DNA of 64,000 nt from Telopea speciosissima (taxonomy: Eukaryota; Streptophyta; Magnoliopsida; Proteales; Proteaceae), in contig NC_057922.1 of the NCBI RefSeq assembly GCF_018873765.1, positions 41,932,321-41,996,320 of the forward strand, in the 5' to 3' direction. Under the pieces are notes generated by a model, which was given only the letters and a program-made list of their open reading frames with translations, had not been told where the DNA came from and made no database searches. A program made the position numbers and the translations under genes. Of the stretch, positions 44,130 through 55,104 are shown piece by piece. Position 1 is the stretch's first letter. Each line of letters begins with the position of its first letter.

Positions 44130-44584
44130 TGATAAGTTATACTGCTTGAGGTACCCCAACCATAGCATCCATTCCTGCGCATGTGCTATTTGACTCTGGC
44201 GCATCGCATTCCTTCCTTTCCAGTACTTTTGCAAGTAAAATGAATGTATTCCGAAGGAGTATAGAGCACAAGTTTGTAGTTAACACCCCAACTCGGATTG
44301 TAGTAATCTTGAAAGAGATTTACGATCCTTGCTCGGTAGAAATCTGTGGGTGGAACTTGATAGCTTACCTGATCAAGTTCAATGTGAAAGACTTTAACGT
44401 AATCCTAGGCATGGATTAACTGTCTACTCAAGGGGCCAACATCATGCGCATAGAGAAGCAGATTGCATTCATACTTAAGAATGGAGATGAGTTTATATAC
44501 AAGAGTGTGTAGTTAAAGAAACCCAGAAAGGTAATGATATCTGCCCTTCAAGCGAGGAAGTTGTTGGATGATGGATGTCTGGTG
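44130..44584 (+). pseudogene. Chromovirus aspartic protease fragment
   Basis: The frame carries IPAHVLFDSGASHSFLSS, with the D-S-G catalytic motif, and ends with FNVILGMD. A TAA follows at 44417, and further similarity (ISALQARKLL) runs to 44578. It is cut by the LTR at 44585. It may be the insertion target of the Athila host element or an unrelated fragment. Confidence 0.8.
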
Positions 44585-44930
44585 TGTCAAACCCGGCACC
44601 AGACTGGTTGGATTTTTTATTGAAGGGCAGGAACCCCTGACCAGGCAACCAGGAACACTATGGAGTATCACTCCAGTCAATGGGATCAATGAGAAGACTT
44701 TGAATAGGTTCCCCTATATACTTGTCAGAAGATGGATAGCAGACCCTTGCACTTGCACAGCTCATCGCATAATGTATGGTCTGGACCCCAGGTAATCTCT
44801 CTCCTCCCCATAACAGTGGGACCCACCTCTAAAAAAATGTGTGAAAACCTTTAAAGGGCATGTGGGGACAATACCCTGACAAAGGGTCAAACTCTAGTGC
44901 AAGCCCCACTGAGATTCAGCTTGCTGGAAA

Positions 44931-44972
44931 TCTCTAAGCGATGTAGACAAGGCCCGGAGACATCGCCCAGTG
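44931..44972. repeat. LTR palindrome 1, LTR at 44585
   Basis: TCTCTAAGCGATG ... CATCGCCCAGTG, with the left arm decayed. The loop resembles that of the LTR at 2252. Confidence 0.6.
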
Positions 44973-45914
44973 AGTAAAATAGCATAATTTATTGGATTTT
45001 AATTATGGGGACCACCCAACATGAACATGGGCACCCTCCATAGATAGAGGGGAGTCTGAGGGACCACCTCATACCCTTAGTTCACTGTAGACCCCACCAG
45101 TGTGCCCAGAATCACTCAGAATCAGTTTAAAAACTGATTTTCAAAAGGGGTCTTCATAGCCAAACAAGCCTTAGTGAAGGCTAGGCCTATAAATAGATGA
45201 GCCTTAGGCTCATTTTAAGCCTTTGCTACTGCTCATTTCGTGGAGAGGAAAAGAAGAGAAAGAAGAGAAGAAGAAGAAAAAAAGGGAGGAAGGAGGGGGA
45301 AGCTGCTCACACACACCTGGGCTTGGATTTTCGTGGCTCCCAGCTCTGCTAAGGTATATATTTACATGTTTAACCTACCACCTCTCTAAGTCCCTATGTC
45401 TTGTATGTGTTTCTGCTCCCTGGGCAGCCCAGAACAGCTAGGGTTTGCCCAGAACAGCTTCAGATCTGCCATGCAAGCATAGAGCATGGGAGATCTATGA
45501 TTTTTATTCAATTTTACAATTCAGATATGCTATTTAAGAGAGCTGAATCTGGCTGTGCACAGCTGCACTGCCCAGATTCACTTCTGGCTGACTGTTTGGA
45601 ACCCTGGATGCAAGCTATAGCTGCACAGACCAAACCCTGGGTGGTTGCAGCCTTGAAGCACTAAATTACATCTGTTTCCAGCCTTGCATGTGGCTGAAAT
45701 CGAATTCCAAGTTTGGAGAAAACCCTATGATACTATTCACTGGGTTGTCTGGGCAGCCTCTGGCAGCCAAATGGTGGCCCTGATGGAAGATCCATTTAGA
45801 CCAAAAGGTAGGTCATCCCTAAGGCTACACAGCACCCTAACATGCATGGGGTGATGTTGAGCACACTGCCTAAGAAGCCCCACCTTGGGATATCAGCCCA
45901 TTACCGATTTACCG

Positions 45915-45955
45915 ACTCTGGGCGATGCACCCAACCCCCAGAGCCATCGCCCAGT
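45915..45955. repeat. LTR palindrome 2, LTR at 44585
   Basis: CTCTGGGCGATG pairs with CATCGCCCAG; about 1.33 kb from the LTR start. Confidence 0.72.
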
Positions 45956-46229
45956 AAAGGTTTTTCCGTAGAATTGCTGATCTGGCTTTGGGAACCTCAC
46001 CCACTGGCCATATGACACTGTGGGAAGATGGGAAATGACCTAGATACCCTACCCCACATCTGTCCTTATGTGGGTATAGCTTGGGAACCCAAGTGGGCCC
46101 CGCAGGTGAAGGAAACCCTGTTGTGCTTGGTCCTATAGCACAGGTAAGTTGTGGATAGCACTGTGAACCTAATTTGACCTAGGATCAGGTATAGCCACTG
46201 ATAATGACCATTTTACCCCTGTGCCACTG

Positions 46230-46283
46230 ACACTGGATGATGCACCATGACATGGACCTAATGCCCAATGCAAGGCCCAGTGA
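46230..46283. repeat. LTR palindrome 3, LTR at 44585
   Basis: CACTGGATGATGCACC ... CCCAATGCAAGGCCCAGTG, degenerate but at the expected position (about 1.65 kb). Confidence 0.5.
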
Positions 46284-47619
46284 TTCCAAGTGAGAACCAA
46301 CTGAACACCGGGTCAACCCAGTGAGCTTAGATTAACTCTAGGACTACCAGAGACAACTTGGAAACCTAACATGACAACTTCTGATTTATATCTAGAAATT
46401 GATCCCGCGCTCAAGGTCAACAACCAGACTGCTGTTGGAACTGAATTTGCAATCGAGTTTCTAGAACCAAACTCAGGTGAGTGAATAATATTATCATATG
46501 TGCATGTGTAATTATGATGCTATGCCAGCTATTAAGAATTATAATTATAAATGTTGTGTTACTTACTTTTGTTTCAAATTACTCAAATCACTGCATAAGG
46601 ATTGTCTGTTGATCAACACTGTGAATTCTTATATGATGAATATGATTGTAAGACTAGATACCGTAGTCGGCTTGGAAATGAGGCCTGTGCTAGCCTGTAG
46701 TATGGGATGCGGTTGACACCACCTGACTCATACGATGCCATATAGACATGGGGCTAGAGTTTCATCACCCATGCTACGCACCCTTGTCAATAGGAGTTTA
46801 GGTGTTGGATGCCTGTGGGGGTGACCATATGTATATGAGAAAAGAGAAAAGAAATGGAAAGAACACCGGAATGGTGAATGAATGAAAAGAACACAGGAAT
46901 GGTGAATATGGGCTACGAGCCAGAAAAGGAAAGAAAAGAGAAAAGAAATGGATTATCCCACGGGTTAATCACAGAGGGCTGGTCAGGCTGACCTTGGTGA
47001 ACGAATGCGGAAGCTGACTGGTCCTCTCCGATAACTCAATGGGTGTATCATAGGAGGAGGTAACCAAGCCTGCACCAGGGATACATGTATTGGGGATTGT
47101 AGTAGCATAGACCTGACTTAGTTGTATTGTTAGGTGGCTAATAAATAATCTAGACTTGCATATCATGTAGGATCATGTGGAATGTGGTTGCATGTGCATG
47201 CATGATGATATGTTTTGCTCACGAGTTCGGTGGGGCCCACACTCTGTTATATATGTTTTTCTTCTAGATAATTCTGCAGGTGGATGCCACTGTGGCATGG
47301 CGGCTCATTACAAGGAGGAGAGACCTAGTTATTATGATGCTTTTGGTGTGGACTCCGACGGAGGTTGTGTCGATGATGCGTGCATTCTCGGTGGTCATTG
47401 ATGAAGACTAGTGAGGGGCGAACTTGATGCTTTTTGATTTGGGGACTTTTTTTTGTTTTTGATAGGAGTTTATCCCCGTTTCTGTTTCTGGTGTAGTCCT
47501 TTCTTTCCTTTTTGGGGGTTGAGTTATCTCGCCCTGTATATACATATGTATTTTTCTTTTTCTTATGCATATGTCAGTCTTACTTTCAGTTATGGGTTGT
47601 ACTGGCAAATGTTTTAGAA

Positions 47620-47625
<6 letters not shown>

Positions 47626-47676
<51 letters not shown>
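47626..47676. repeat. (AT)n microsatellite within the LTR
   Basis: Run of about 25 AT units with one GT. Frames across it are artefacts. Confidence 0.97.
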
Positions 47677-47679
<3 letters not shown>

Positions 47680-47883
47680 TATCATTCTCGTATCACTATG
47701 CTTTCTCTTTTGTTATTATAATTGTAGATTATCTGGAGCACTCTGATCTTACCTGTGGTAATGTGGTGAATGTGGTACCGTGAATGTATTAACTGCTTCT
47801 AGATCCGTGGGGTTTGGCGGATTGTCATTATGCAATTCGGGTTACCTACCTAATCCTCCCAGGGGGTGGTTTAGGGTGTGACA

Positions 47884-48647
47884 CCTAATGCCTGTGTGGG
47901 TTCCATTTGCAATGATTGAGGCCACAACCAAAGTGATGAAAAGAAGAAGGGGAGTCATTGCCTGAGTTATTGCAATTGGCATCAACCTATGGACTTAGTT
48001 TTGATGCTAGGTGGAATATAGTAATAAAATTGAATCCAAGCATATAGATTCATGATGATGTGTTACATCTGCATGCATGATTTATTATTCATTTGTTGAG
48101 CTCAATGGAGCTCTTCCCTCGTGGAATATTTCTTTTAGATGATTATGCAGGTGGATATCTCCCTGAATGGGAGGATCATTGCAGACAGGATGGTGTTGGT
48201 GTTTGTGACTTTCCTAGTCTGGACCCCGATAGAGGTGATCCCTTTAATGCGGATGCTTAGAGTAGAGCTTGTAGTGGAGTCTTGATGGGAGGCTATCCTT
48301 ATTTTTCCGTTCTCTAAACATTCTTTTTGTGGATAGCCTTATGGCATTTCTTTTGTAAAGCTTACAGATGCATCTTTTGTTAACTTTATAACCTTGATGT
48401 AAAGCTTAGAAAATGTCATGTATGTAACACAGAGAACTAGGTTTGTGAGCTACATATGAACAATGTATTTTGTGGCTCTTTATGTATAAATCTTTAGTTT
48501 CTGTTGCACTGATTTTACTATCCTATATTCTGGATGTGTGTGTGTTCTTGAGCAGTGTTCGCTTCTAGATCCTGGAGATGTAGCAGATGTGTTTAGACAT
48601 CTGGGTTACCTATTCAATCCTCGTAGGAGATGATTTAGGGTGTGATA
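47884..48647 (+). repeat. 5' LTR end (divergent subfamily) of antisense-gene element copy B
   Basis: Collinear with about 52790-53050 and with the distal parts of the other LTRs. It ends TTTAGGGTGTGATA, a decayed GTGTGACA, 5 nt before a perfect PBS. Its first three-quarters are missing, replaced by the LTR ending at 47883. Confidence 0.8.
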
Positions 48648-48652
48648 AAGCT

Positions 48653-48664
48653 TGGTATCAGAGC
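48653..48664 (+). other. Primer-binding site, initiator-Met tRNA (copy B)
   Basis: TGGTATCAGAGC, an exact match to the standard plant tRNA-iMet PBS. Confidence 0.93.
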
Positions 48665-48830
48665 GAGAAGCTCTCTAAATTCACAAATAGTGAAAATAGG
48701 ATAATAAGCAAACAGGAATTGAAGAGGTAAAAATCTTAGGTGAACAAACAAACAAGAACATAGATGAACATGATAGGAAACTGATAAGATTCAAAAGTTG
48801 AAGTTCATAACATATACAAACTGTAGGAAA

Positions 48831-48849
48831 TTGGAAGTACTACTTCCAA
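48831..48849. repeat. Perfect short palindrome downstream of the PBS, copy B
   Basis: TTGGAAGTACTACTTCCAA is a perfect 9+1+9 dyad. It lies 167 nt downstream of the PBS and about 100 nt past the stop of the antisense gene. Copy A has the same sequence with the complementary central base. Confidence 0.78.
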
Positions 48850-48947
48850 AAATACATCAGTATAAAAGATAAAGTACAACTAGCAAACCTAAAAATAAAA
48901 AAAAATATAAGGAAGAGTCCTATGTTTCTAGATATAAAAAGGTAAAG

Positions 48948-50209
48948 CTACTCCTGAGTTGGATCATGAGCTAGCTGAGGTGGATGTGAATTAACTTGAA
49001 AGCGAGCATCCCAAATGTCCAGTCTCTTCTCCATGGTGCCCATCCTACCATCTAGAGAAGAGAAACCTGCTACACTGAAGAAGAAAGCCCTATAAGCTGG
49101 CTACTCATGGCTCAAAGCTGTAGCATCGTATCCATCATGTTGTAGGTTTCTGGAGAAGGAGATGCTGCTTGTGAAGTCAAAGCTGCAAACCGGCCTACAT
49201 TGGGAAGATCTTCTGGCTGTAAACCGATCTCTACTGGTTTGCCTTCTTGAACCACATTCTCAACCTCCACATCACTCCCTGGGGCATCTAGCATTACCAT
49301 CTTCTTAATAGTAGTGTTGCTAATAGGAGCCTTACCTTCACCTCCTTCAATCTCATCAGTAAAACTAACCCCAAAGTGTTTAAACACTTTAGAGAGAAGC
49401 CTACCATACAGCAAGTTGCCATCCGATGGGTGTTGGGTGTGATACATCGTCACCTCCATAAATAGATAGGGCAAGCAAATCTCTGGACCTCCGATACCTG
49501 CCCTATACAAACAATAAGTAATAAAGACCCGTAGCATAGAAATGCCCTGCCTATTTCCTCCTTTTGGGCAGATGTGGTACTGCACACACCTACTCAATAA
49601 CCGGGTTGAAGGTTTGAAATCAACCTCTGATTCGAGGAACTCATCCCTACCAGTAAGTGCTCGAAACATCTACTCACGAGATTCAAGGGGAAAGACATCC
49701 AAGATGTTAGCCCTCGGTCTACAATAAAATCTGTCACCCTATTGGCTACCTGTAACAGGGCAGCCAAGTCTGCACAGTTAAACACAATCTTAACCCCTTT
49801 TACCCAACTCGCAAGTCCATAGCCTTGGCACTCATCACCATGGGCATGCCTAAGGTTACAATAAAAGCATCTAACTAGGTTTCAGGGAAGTTCTCGGTTC
49901 AATATTGGTGCCCAACCCATTGCATTGAACCTTTCATACACCTTAAACCTTAGAAAATCCTACTTTTACTACCTTTCCATTCTCAATTTTCTTGTACTTG
50001 AAGTTCTTCCAATCTCGAGCATGTTGGTAGCAGGAAAACCAAAACTCATCAAATTCCCCATCTTCGAAAGAAGAGTTGTGCTCAGAAGAACCATCCTCAG
50101 ATGTTAGAGATGGTGGTGCTGATGTGGAAGAGGAAGACTCGGTCTGAACGTGAGGATGCTTGCTGGAAGCCGCTTCCCTTGTGCCTCTTCGAGTTTGACG
50201 TGTAGACAT
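48948..50209 (-). pseudogene. Antisense extra gene, copy B: plant transposon protein of the PF20167 type
   Basis: Minus strand, opposite to the PBS at 48653. The start ATG at 50209 directly follows a splice-acceptor-like CTTACCTAG. The N-terminus is Ser/Thr-rich and acidic, leading to FDEFWFSCYQHARDW (50209-49943). A decayed stretch (49942-49670) holds AMGWAPILNRE. An open block from 49669 carries SRCVQYHICPKGGNRQG, LRVFITYCLY and NLLYGRLLSKVFKHFGVSF. The C-terminus passes the stop near 49110 to GRMGTMEKRLDIW and ends at 48948. The gene lies between PBS and LTR exactly as in copy A, but with a different LTR subfamily. Function unknown; at least three stops. Confidence 0.77.
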
Positions 50210-50736
50210 CTAGGTAAGAGAAGAAGAAATATCAAAAGAGGGCAACAAACCCTAGGTTTTTACTTAGAAGAAAATTAGAGAACAAGAAAATGAAATGGGA
50301 GATGCAAACCCTTGGTTTCATTTGAAAGAAACAAAAAGAAATAGAAACCAGTATAAAATTTTGGGGAAAAATATTATATCTATTCCTGAACCCTAACCCA
50401 AACTCTGAATGTAGGTCTAGAACCCGGAGAACCAAGGTCATGTCCACTAGCAACCTGTGGTGCATTAATCAGATAATCATTCGAGAGGAAGGAAGTCCAG
50501 TGGTAATATCTTACACACTAGCCAAGAGGCAGACACCAACCCCATGCAGTTGTTTTATGCATCAACTGATGTATAACCCAAGGTAAATTCCTTACTTTAG
50601 TTGAAATGAAGTTATAAATATTTGAACATTGTTAGTAGCTAGGCAACCATGTTTGATAAGTGTCCAAACCATGGCATAGGCCTCGATGGTGTTTAAATGC
50701 AAAAATAGCAGAATTTCACCCATTGGTCCATTGCCA

Positions 50737-50770
50737 CTAGTCGATTGGATCGACCACTTCAATCGATCAG
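50737..50770. repeat. LTR palindrome 1, GTCGAT type
   Basis: CTAGTCGATTGGATCGACCA followed by CTTCAATCGATCAG. It shares 21 of its first 22 bases with the site at 52055. Confidence 0.78.
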
Positions 50771-51720
50771 TGCTGCTATCATGTGTCATTTCTACTCCTT
50801 TTATATGGGGTCCAGTGTCTCGCACTCCGGATCACCTCCCCGCATTCCAATTAATCCATGAGAATATTTCCCAACAGTGTGACCATGTGGGACCCACTTA
50901 CAAGCCTATGTGCATTTAGAATAGACTTTAGAATGTATTTTAGGCTAAGTGGCCCCTAGCCAAGCATGACTTAAGTCAGCCCCTATATAAAGCCCACTCC
51001 ATTTCAGATTACACCCTTATTCATTTCATTGAGAGGAGAAGGAGAGAAAGAAGAGAGAAAGAAGGAAAGAAAGAGAAAAGAGGAGGAGAAGGAACTTGAG
51101 TTTTCCTCTAAGCTTGTGGATTCCTAAGGTAATCCTTTCGTTAATTAGTTTCCTTAGCTTTCTATGTTGTTCTAAAGTTCTTAGCATGATCAGCCTCTAA
51201 TCCATATTGTGTAACCATGATCCATCAGGCCTACTAGTTAAATTCTCATCAATTAGTAGCTTATGAACTAAGATGCTTGCATGCATGTTGAGATCGAGCA
51301 TTCTTGGCCTTGCATTCATCTTTCTCTTGGTAAATATATATTGTAATCACCATTCCAGCCTAGGATGTTCGATCCTCATGCCCATAACCAGCTTTGAATG
51401 AGCTTTATAGGTGTAGGACTTGCATAACTTGAATGCATGTTGAATCCAAGGCCTCTTTCCTGTAACAGAAGTGTTAGAGAGTAGTTTAAACCTTCTTATA
51501 TATAGAATCTGCAGATCCTTATGTACGAAGCTTATACATGTTAGCCATATGAGCGATAAATCCCCAAAAAACCCCATGCATGTCCAATCTTGTTGTTTGA
51601 ATATGTTAATTGCCATAGTAGTAACCTACCCATGCTCCCTGATCATCCCCATTAGCCATAGATCAGTAGAACCAAGCCTAGTTAGTGAAAGCTTTAAAAT
51701 TCCTCGAGCTGTACAGTAAT

Positions 51721-51768
51721 AGGTCGATTGCCATTGATCGATTAGATGGACCAGTACCAATCAACCAA
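51721..51768. repeat. LTR palindrome 2, GTCGAT type
   Basis: AGGTCGATTG...GATCGATTAGATGGACC: same vocabulary, more decayed. It lies about 1 kb after palindrome 1, as in the other LTRs. Confidence 0.65.
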
Positions 51769-52054
51769 TACTAGAAACCATGACCAAATGCAAACCTAGT
51801 CAGCCCCATGGTCTGTAACTTCAAGTGGGATGCCATTTGTGTAAACCATGTTAGAATCCATACCATTTTTGCCTTGTTGCTACCCCTTGGTGATAGTTTG
51901 ACTCTTGGGAAATGTTTCGGGCAACTAACCCAAGTTGGGGATGATGCCTTGACTCAAACCCTGTAGGAACCACTAACCTATCACCCTGGGACACTATTGT
52001 GTGAAGCCATGCCCATCTCCATAAAACCTTTTCATTTTTGCTACTGCCAGCCCT

Positions 52055-52090
52055 ACTGGTCGATTGGATCGACCACTAGGAATTGACCAC
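52055..52090. repeat. LTR palindrome 3, GTCGAT type
   Basis: CTGGTCGATTGGATCGACCA then CTAGGAATTGACCAC. It lies about 330 bp after palindrome 2, matching the spacing in the other LTRs. Confidence 0.78.
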
Positions 52091-53220
52091 TGCTGCTGTC
52101 TTTCCAGAATTGGGTCTGGCCTTGGTTTAGGACCTAAACCAATGGTACCACTGGACACTTGGTCTATTTTAAACACTGATGGATGTTCGTATAATTTATT
52201 TAACCTTAGGCTTTGATTACTTATCCGAAAACGCATATCAGAGTGCCTTTGAGGATTGGCAACCTTTCCAATAAGTGGATCATAGCCAAGGTGAGTGGAT
52301 ACGAATCATTCTTGTAGATGCAATGCTGTTGAACACGATGAAGATAATAAAATACATTTCTTTCTTTAAATTGCTATAACATCATGAGATCTATGATATG
52401 CTTGTGGAATTGAATTGATTATGATTGAAATCTACATCATGATGAAATGTATGATATCGAACTGCTAGATTAGATGTTCTAGTTGGCTTGAAAATGAATG
52501 GTATGATGAGCCGTATTATGGGCTACGGGAGCATTGTACACTTCATACTTAGACATGGGGAGTATGGTAGCCCATAGAATGGGATACGGTTGACACCACT
52601 CAAGTTATATTATGATGTAGATCATGTGGCTAGGATGAACATACCCTCATGCTACAGCCCTTACCAATAGAGGTGCACGAGTTGGGTGACCATGGCCTCC
52701 TGTAAACCGAGGAGTTATAGAATCCAGGATAGGTTGTCATGTTTATCTTGGGGTCTGCCAAGGAAGGGAGTTGGTGTTCCTAACCCAGCGTGGGTTCCAT
52801 CCGCAATAATTAAGGTTGCAACCAAACTAAGAAAGTGAAACAACGGAGGTTGCTGCCCCAGTTATTGCAAGTACGTAGCATATACCAAGAGACTTAGTTG
52901 TGTTGCTAGGTGGACTAGAGTAATAAAACTGAATCCAAGCATATAGATTCATATTGATATGTTGGATCTGCATGTATGAATTATTATTCATTTGCTAGGC
53001 TCATTGGAGCTCATCCCTTGGGAAATATTTCTTTTAGATAATTTTACAGGTACGGGTTTACTTTCGGCGACGACGCTGCCCAAGGAGCTGTAGATCTCCA
53101 TCATCTTGTTATTCAATGATGTTTTTCTGATTATTTAAGTTCCTTTCTTTCAAGAAGTGTAATTACCAAGGTAATGTACTTTTTTAATATAAATGGATAT
53201 GTATATGGTATAACATAGGT

Positions 53221-54134
53221 TGTCACACCCCAAACCACCTCCTAGGAGGATTGGGCACGTGACCCGAAAGGTATAACAACATCTGCCAAATCCCCAGGAT
53301 CCAGAAGCAGTTAATATATCTCACAAACACACACATCCATAACAATGGATAATAAAAGAGATACAGAGTGTTGCAGAAGCTAAAGCTTATCATTAAACAT
53401 TCAGGTGTATAATGTACATTGTTCATTGTTTCATTTCACCATTTGATCATGCAGTCAATAATTTTCTAACCAATAGCTTTACAAAATACAAAAGAGGGCT
53501 ACAACATCAAGATCCCAAGTAAGCTATACAAAGAAGGGGGAGGTTTAGTAGACCTCATCTACCTAAAAAGAGCTCCTTAAAGGTTAGATTAGTATGCTGC
53601 CCATCCCTCAAGGATCGTCCTCAAGGACCACACTAATCACCCGCACAAGAGGGATAACCTCCCTCGGGGTCCAATCCCAAATGGTCATAATCACCATCAT
53701 ATTCTGCAGCAAAATGAGTCTCCCAGCCATCGAGATGTCCACCTGTAGTATCATCTAAAAGAAAATATGCAAGAGTGTGAGCTCCACCAAGCCCATGAAT
53801 GAAATATATACCATGTATGCACATGTAAGCACAACCATGAGTCTATATGCATGAGATTCATTTATATTTATTAATCTACCTAACAAACTAAGGTAAGTGA
53901 AATGCTACTACAATCCCCAATACATGTATCCCTAGTGCGGTGATACACCCATTGAGTTGTCAGAGAAAACCAGTCACCTCCAGCATCTCTTCCCAAGGTC
54001 AGCCCTACCAGCCCTCTAGGTTACCACTGTGCTACCACCAACCTTATTAACTGATGGAACAACCGACATCACCGATCCTAATGACCCAATGAGTTTACTG
54101 AATGACCAATGCCCCTTCGGGACATTGACCTCAC
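53221..54134 (-). repeat. Partial chromovirus-type LTR, reverse orientation
   Basis: It starts TGTCACACCCCAAACCACC, the reverse of the LTR 3' end, and is collinear with 6855-7720. Similarity is clear to about 54030 and then fades. It ends at the copia junction near 54135. No PBS lies beside it, so it is a truncated fragment. Confidence 0.82.
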
Positions 54135-55104
54135 ACAATTGACGACATCTTGTTGGCTGGGAATGACATTGAAATGATTGTCGCCACTAAAGAGTGCTTG
54201 TCCTCTACTTTTGAGATGAAGGACATAGGTGAGGCCAACTTTGTGTTGGGCGTAAAGATTATGAGGGACTGTGCTAGGAGACTTCTTAGTTTATCTCACT
54301 TACATAAAGAAAGTCCTGGAGCGATTCCATATGAACAACTCAAAACCCATTGACACTTCAATGAACAAGGCATGCATTTTGAGCCTAGACCAATGCCCTA
54401 AGAGTGATGAAGAGAGAAACCAAATGTCCAAAATACCCTATGTAGCGATAGTAGGCAGTCTGATGTATGCGATGATGTGCAAGAGTCCAGATATTTGCTT
54501 TGCCATTGGCATGGTGAGCCGTTACTAGAGTAACCCAGGGCCAGTTCATTTGCAGGCAATAAAGAGAATACTGCGATACCTACGTGGCACTACAGACCTC
54601 TCGCTCACCTTTAGTGGTTCAGACTTGAGACTGAGAGGCTATAGTGATGCTGATTTGGCTAGTGATAGAGACAAGCGCAAGTTCACTTCGGGGTATGCAT
54701 TTGTCCTGGGAGGCAGGGCTGTCACTTGGAGTAGCAAGAAACAGACCTGCATCGCCCTATCCATGATGGAGTCAAAGTACATTGCATGTTCGACTGCTGT
54801 ACAAGAGGCCGTTTGGTTCAGGAGGTTCTTACAGAGACTTAATGTTTCTACTCACTTGGACGATGCTGTGCTTATACACTATGACAGCACGACAGCGCTT
54901 GCATTTACGAAGGACCCCAAATTCAATGGTAGAGCCAAGCACATTGACATATTGTATCACTACATTGGAGACATGGTAGCGCGAGGTGAAGTTGTTCTAC
55001 AGTATATCTCCACTGGCAATATGTTGGCTGATCCTTTGATGACGCCCATTACCAGAGATGTTTTCCTAGTTCACTTTGGGAACTTGGGACTCAGGAGGAT
55101 TTGA
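54135..55104 (+). pseudogene. pol: Copia reverse transcriptase (C-terminal end) and RNase H, second copia family
   Basis: The similarity begins exactly at the reverse transcriptase catalytic DD (IDDILLAG, 54138-54161). It continues with FEMKDIGEANFVLGVKIMRD, then YVAIVGSLMYAMMCKSPDIC and RNase H (LRGYSDADLASDRDKRKFTS, then YDSTTALAFTKDPKF and GNMLADPLM). A frame change lies near 54290 and a TAG at 54526-54528. It is not the SIRE-like family at 31-40 kb. Everything upstream of the catalytic site is missing. Confidence 0.9.

Larger units (their letters stand above)
44585..47883 (+). repeat. Complete chromovirus-type LTR (3.3 kb), flanks not matching
   Basis: It starts TGTCAAACCC and ends AGGGTGTGACA, collinear with the other LTRs. 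The TATA box is at 45188-45195, followed by a GAAGAAG-type leader and a donor-like AAGGTATAT. Left flank tggtg (44580-44584) and right flank cctaa (47884-47888) do not match. The left neighbour is protease coding sequence and the right neighbour is another LTR, so this is not a simple solo LTR. Confidence 0.87.
50380..53220 (+). repeat. Divergent-subfamily LTR downstream of antisense-gene copy B
   Basis: Diverged but collinear with the other chromovirus-type LTRs: TATA box (TATATAAAG, about 50984), GAGGAGAAGG leader (51030-51095), AAGGTAATCC donor-like site (51126), and the GAATGGGATACGGTTGACAC motif (about 52580). Instead of CTGGGCGAT palindromes it carries three GTCGAT-based ones at equivalent spacing. 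The left edge near 50380 is approximate, and beyond about 53050 it no longer matches the others. Confidence 0.75.

Noticed and set aside
47512..47783. Reading frames across the second AT repeat
   Set aside because: Same artefact, inside an LTR.
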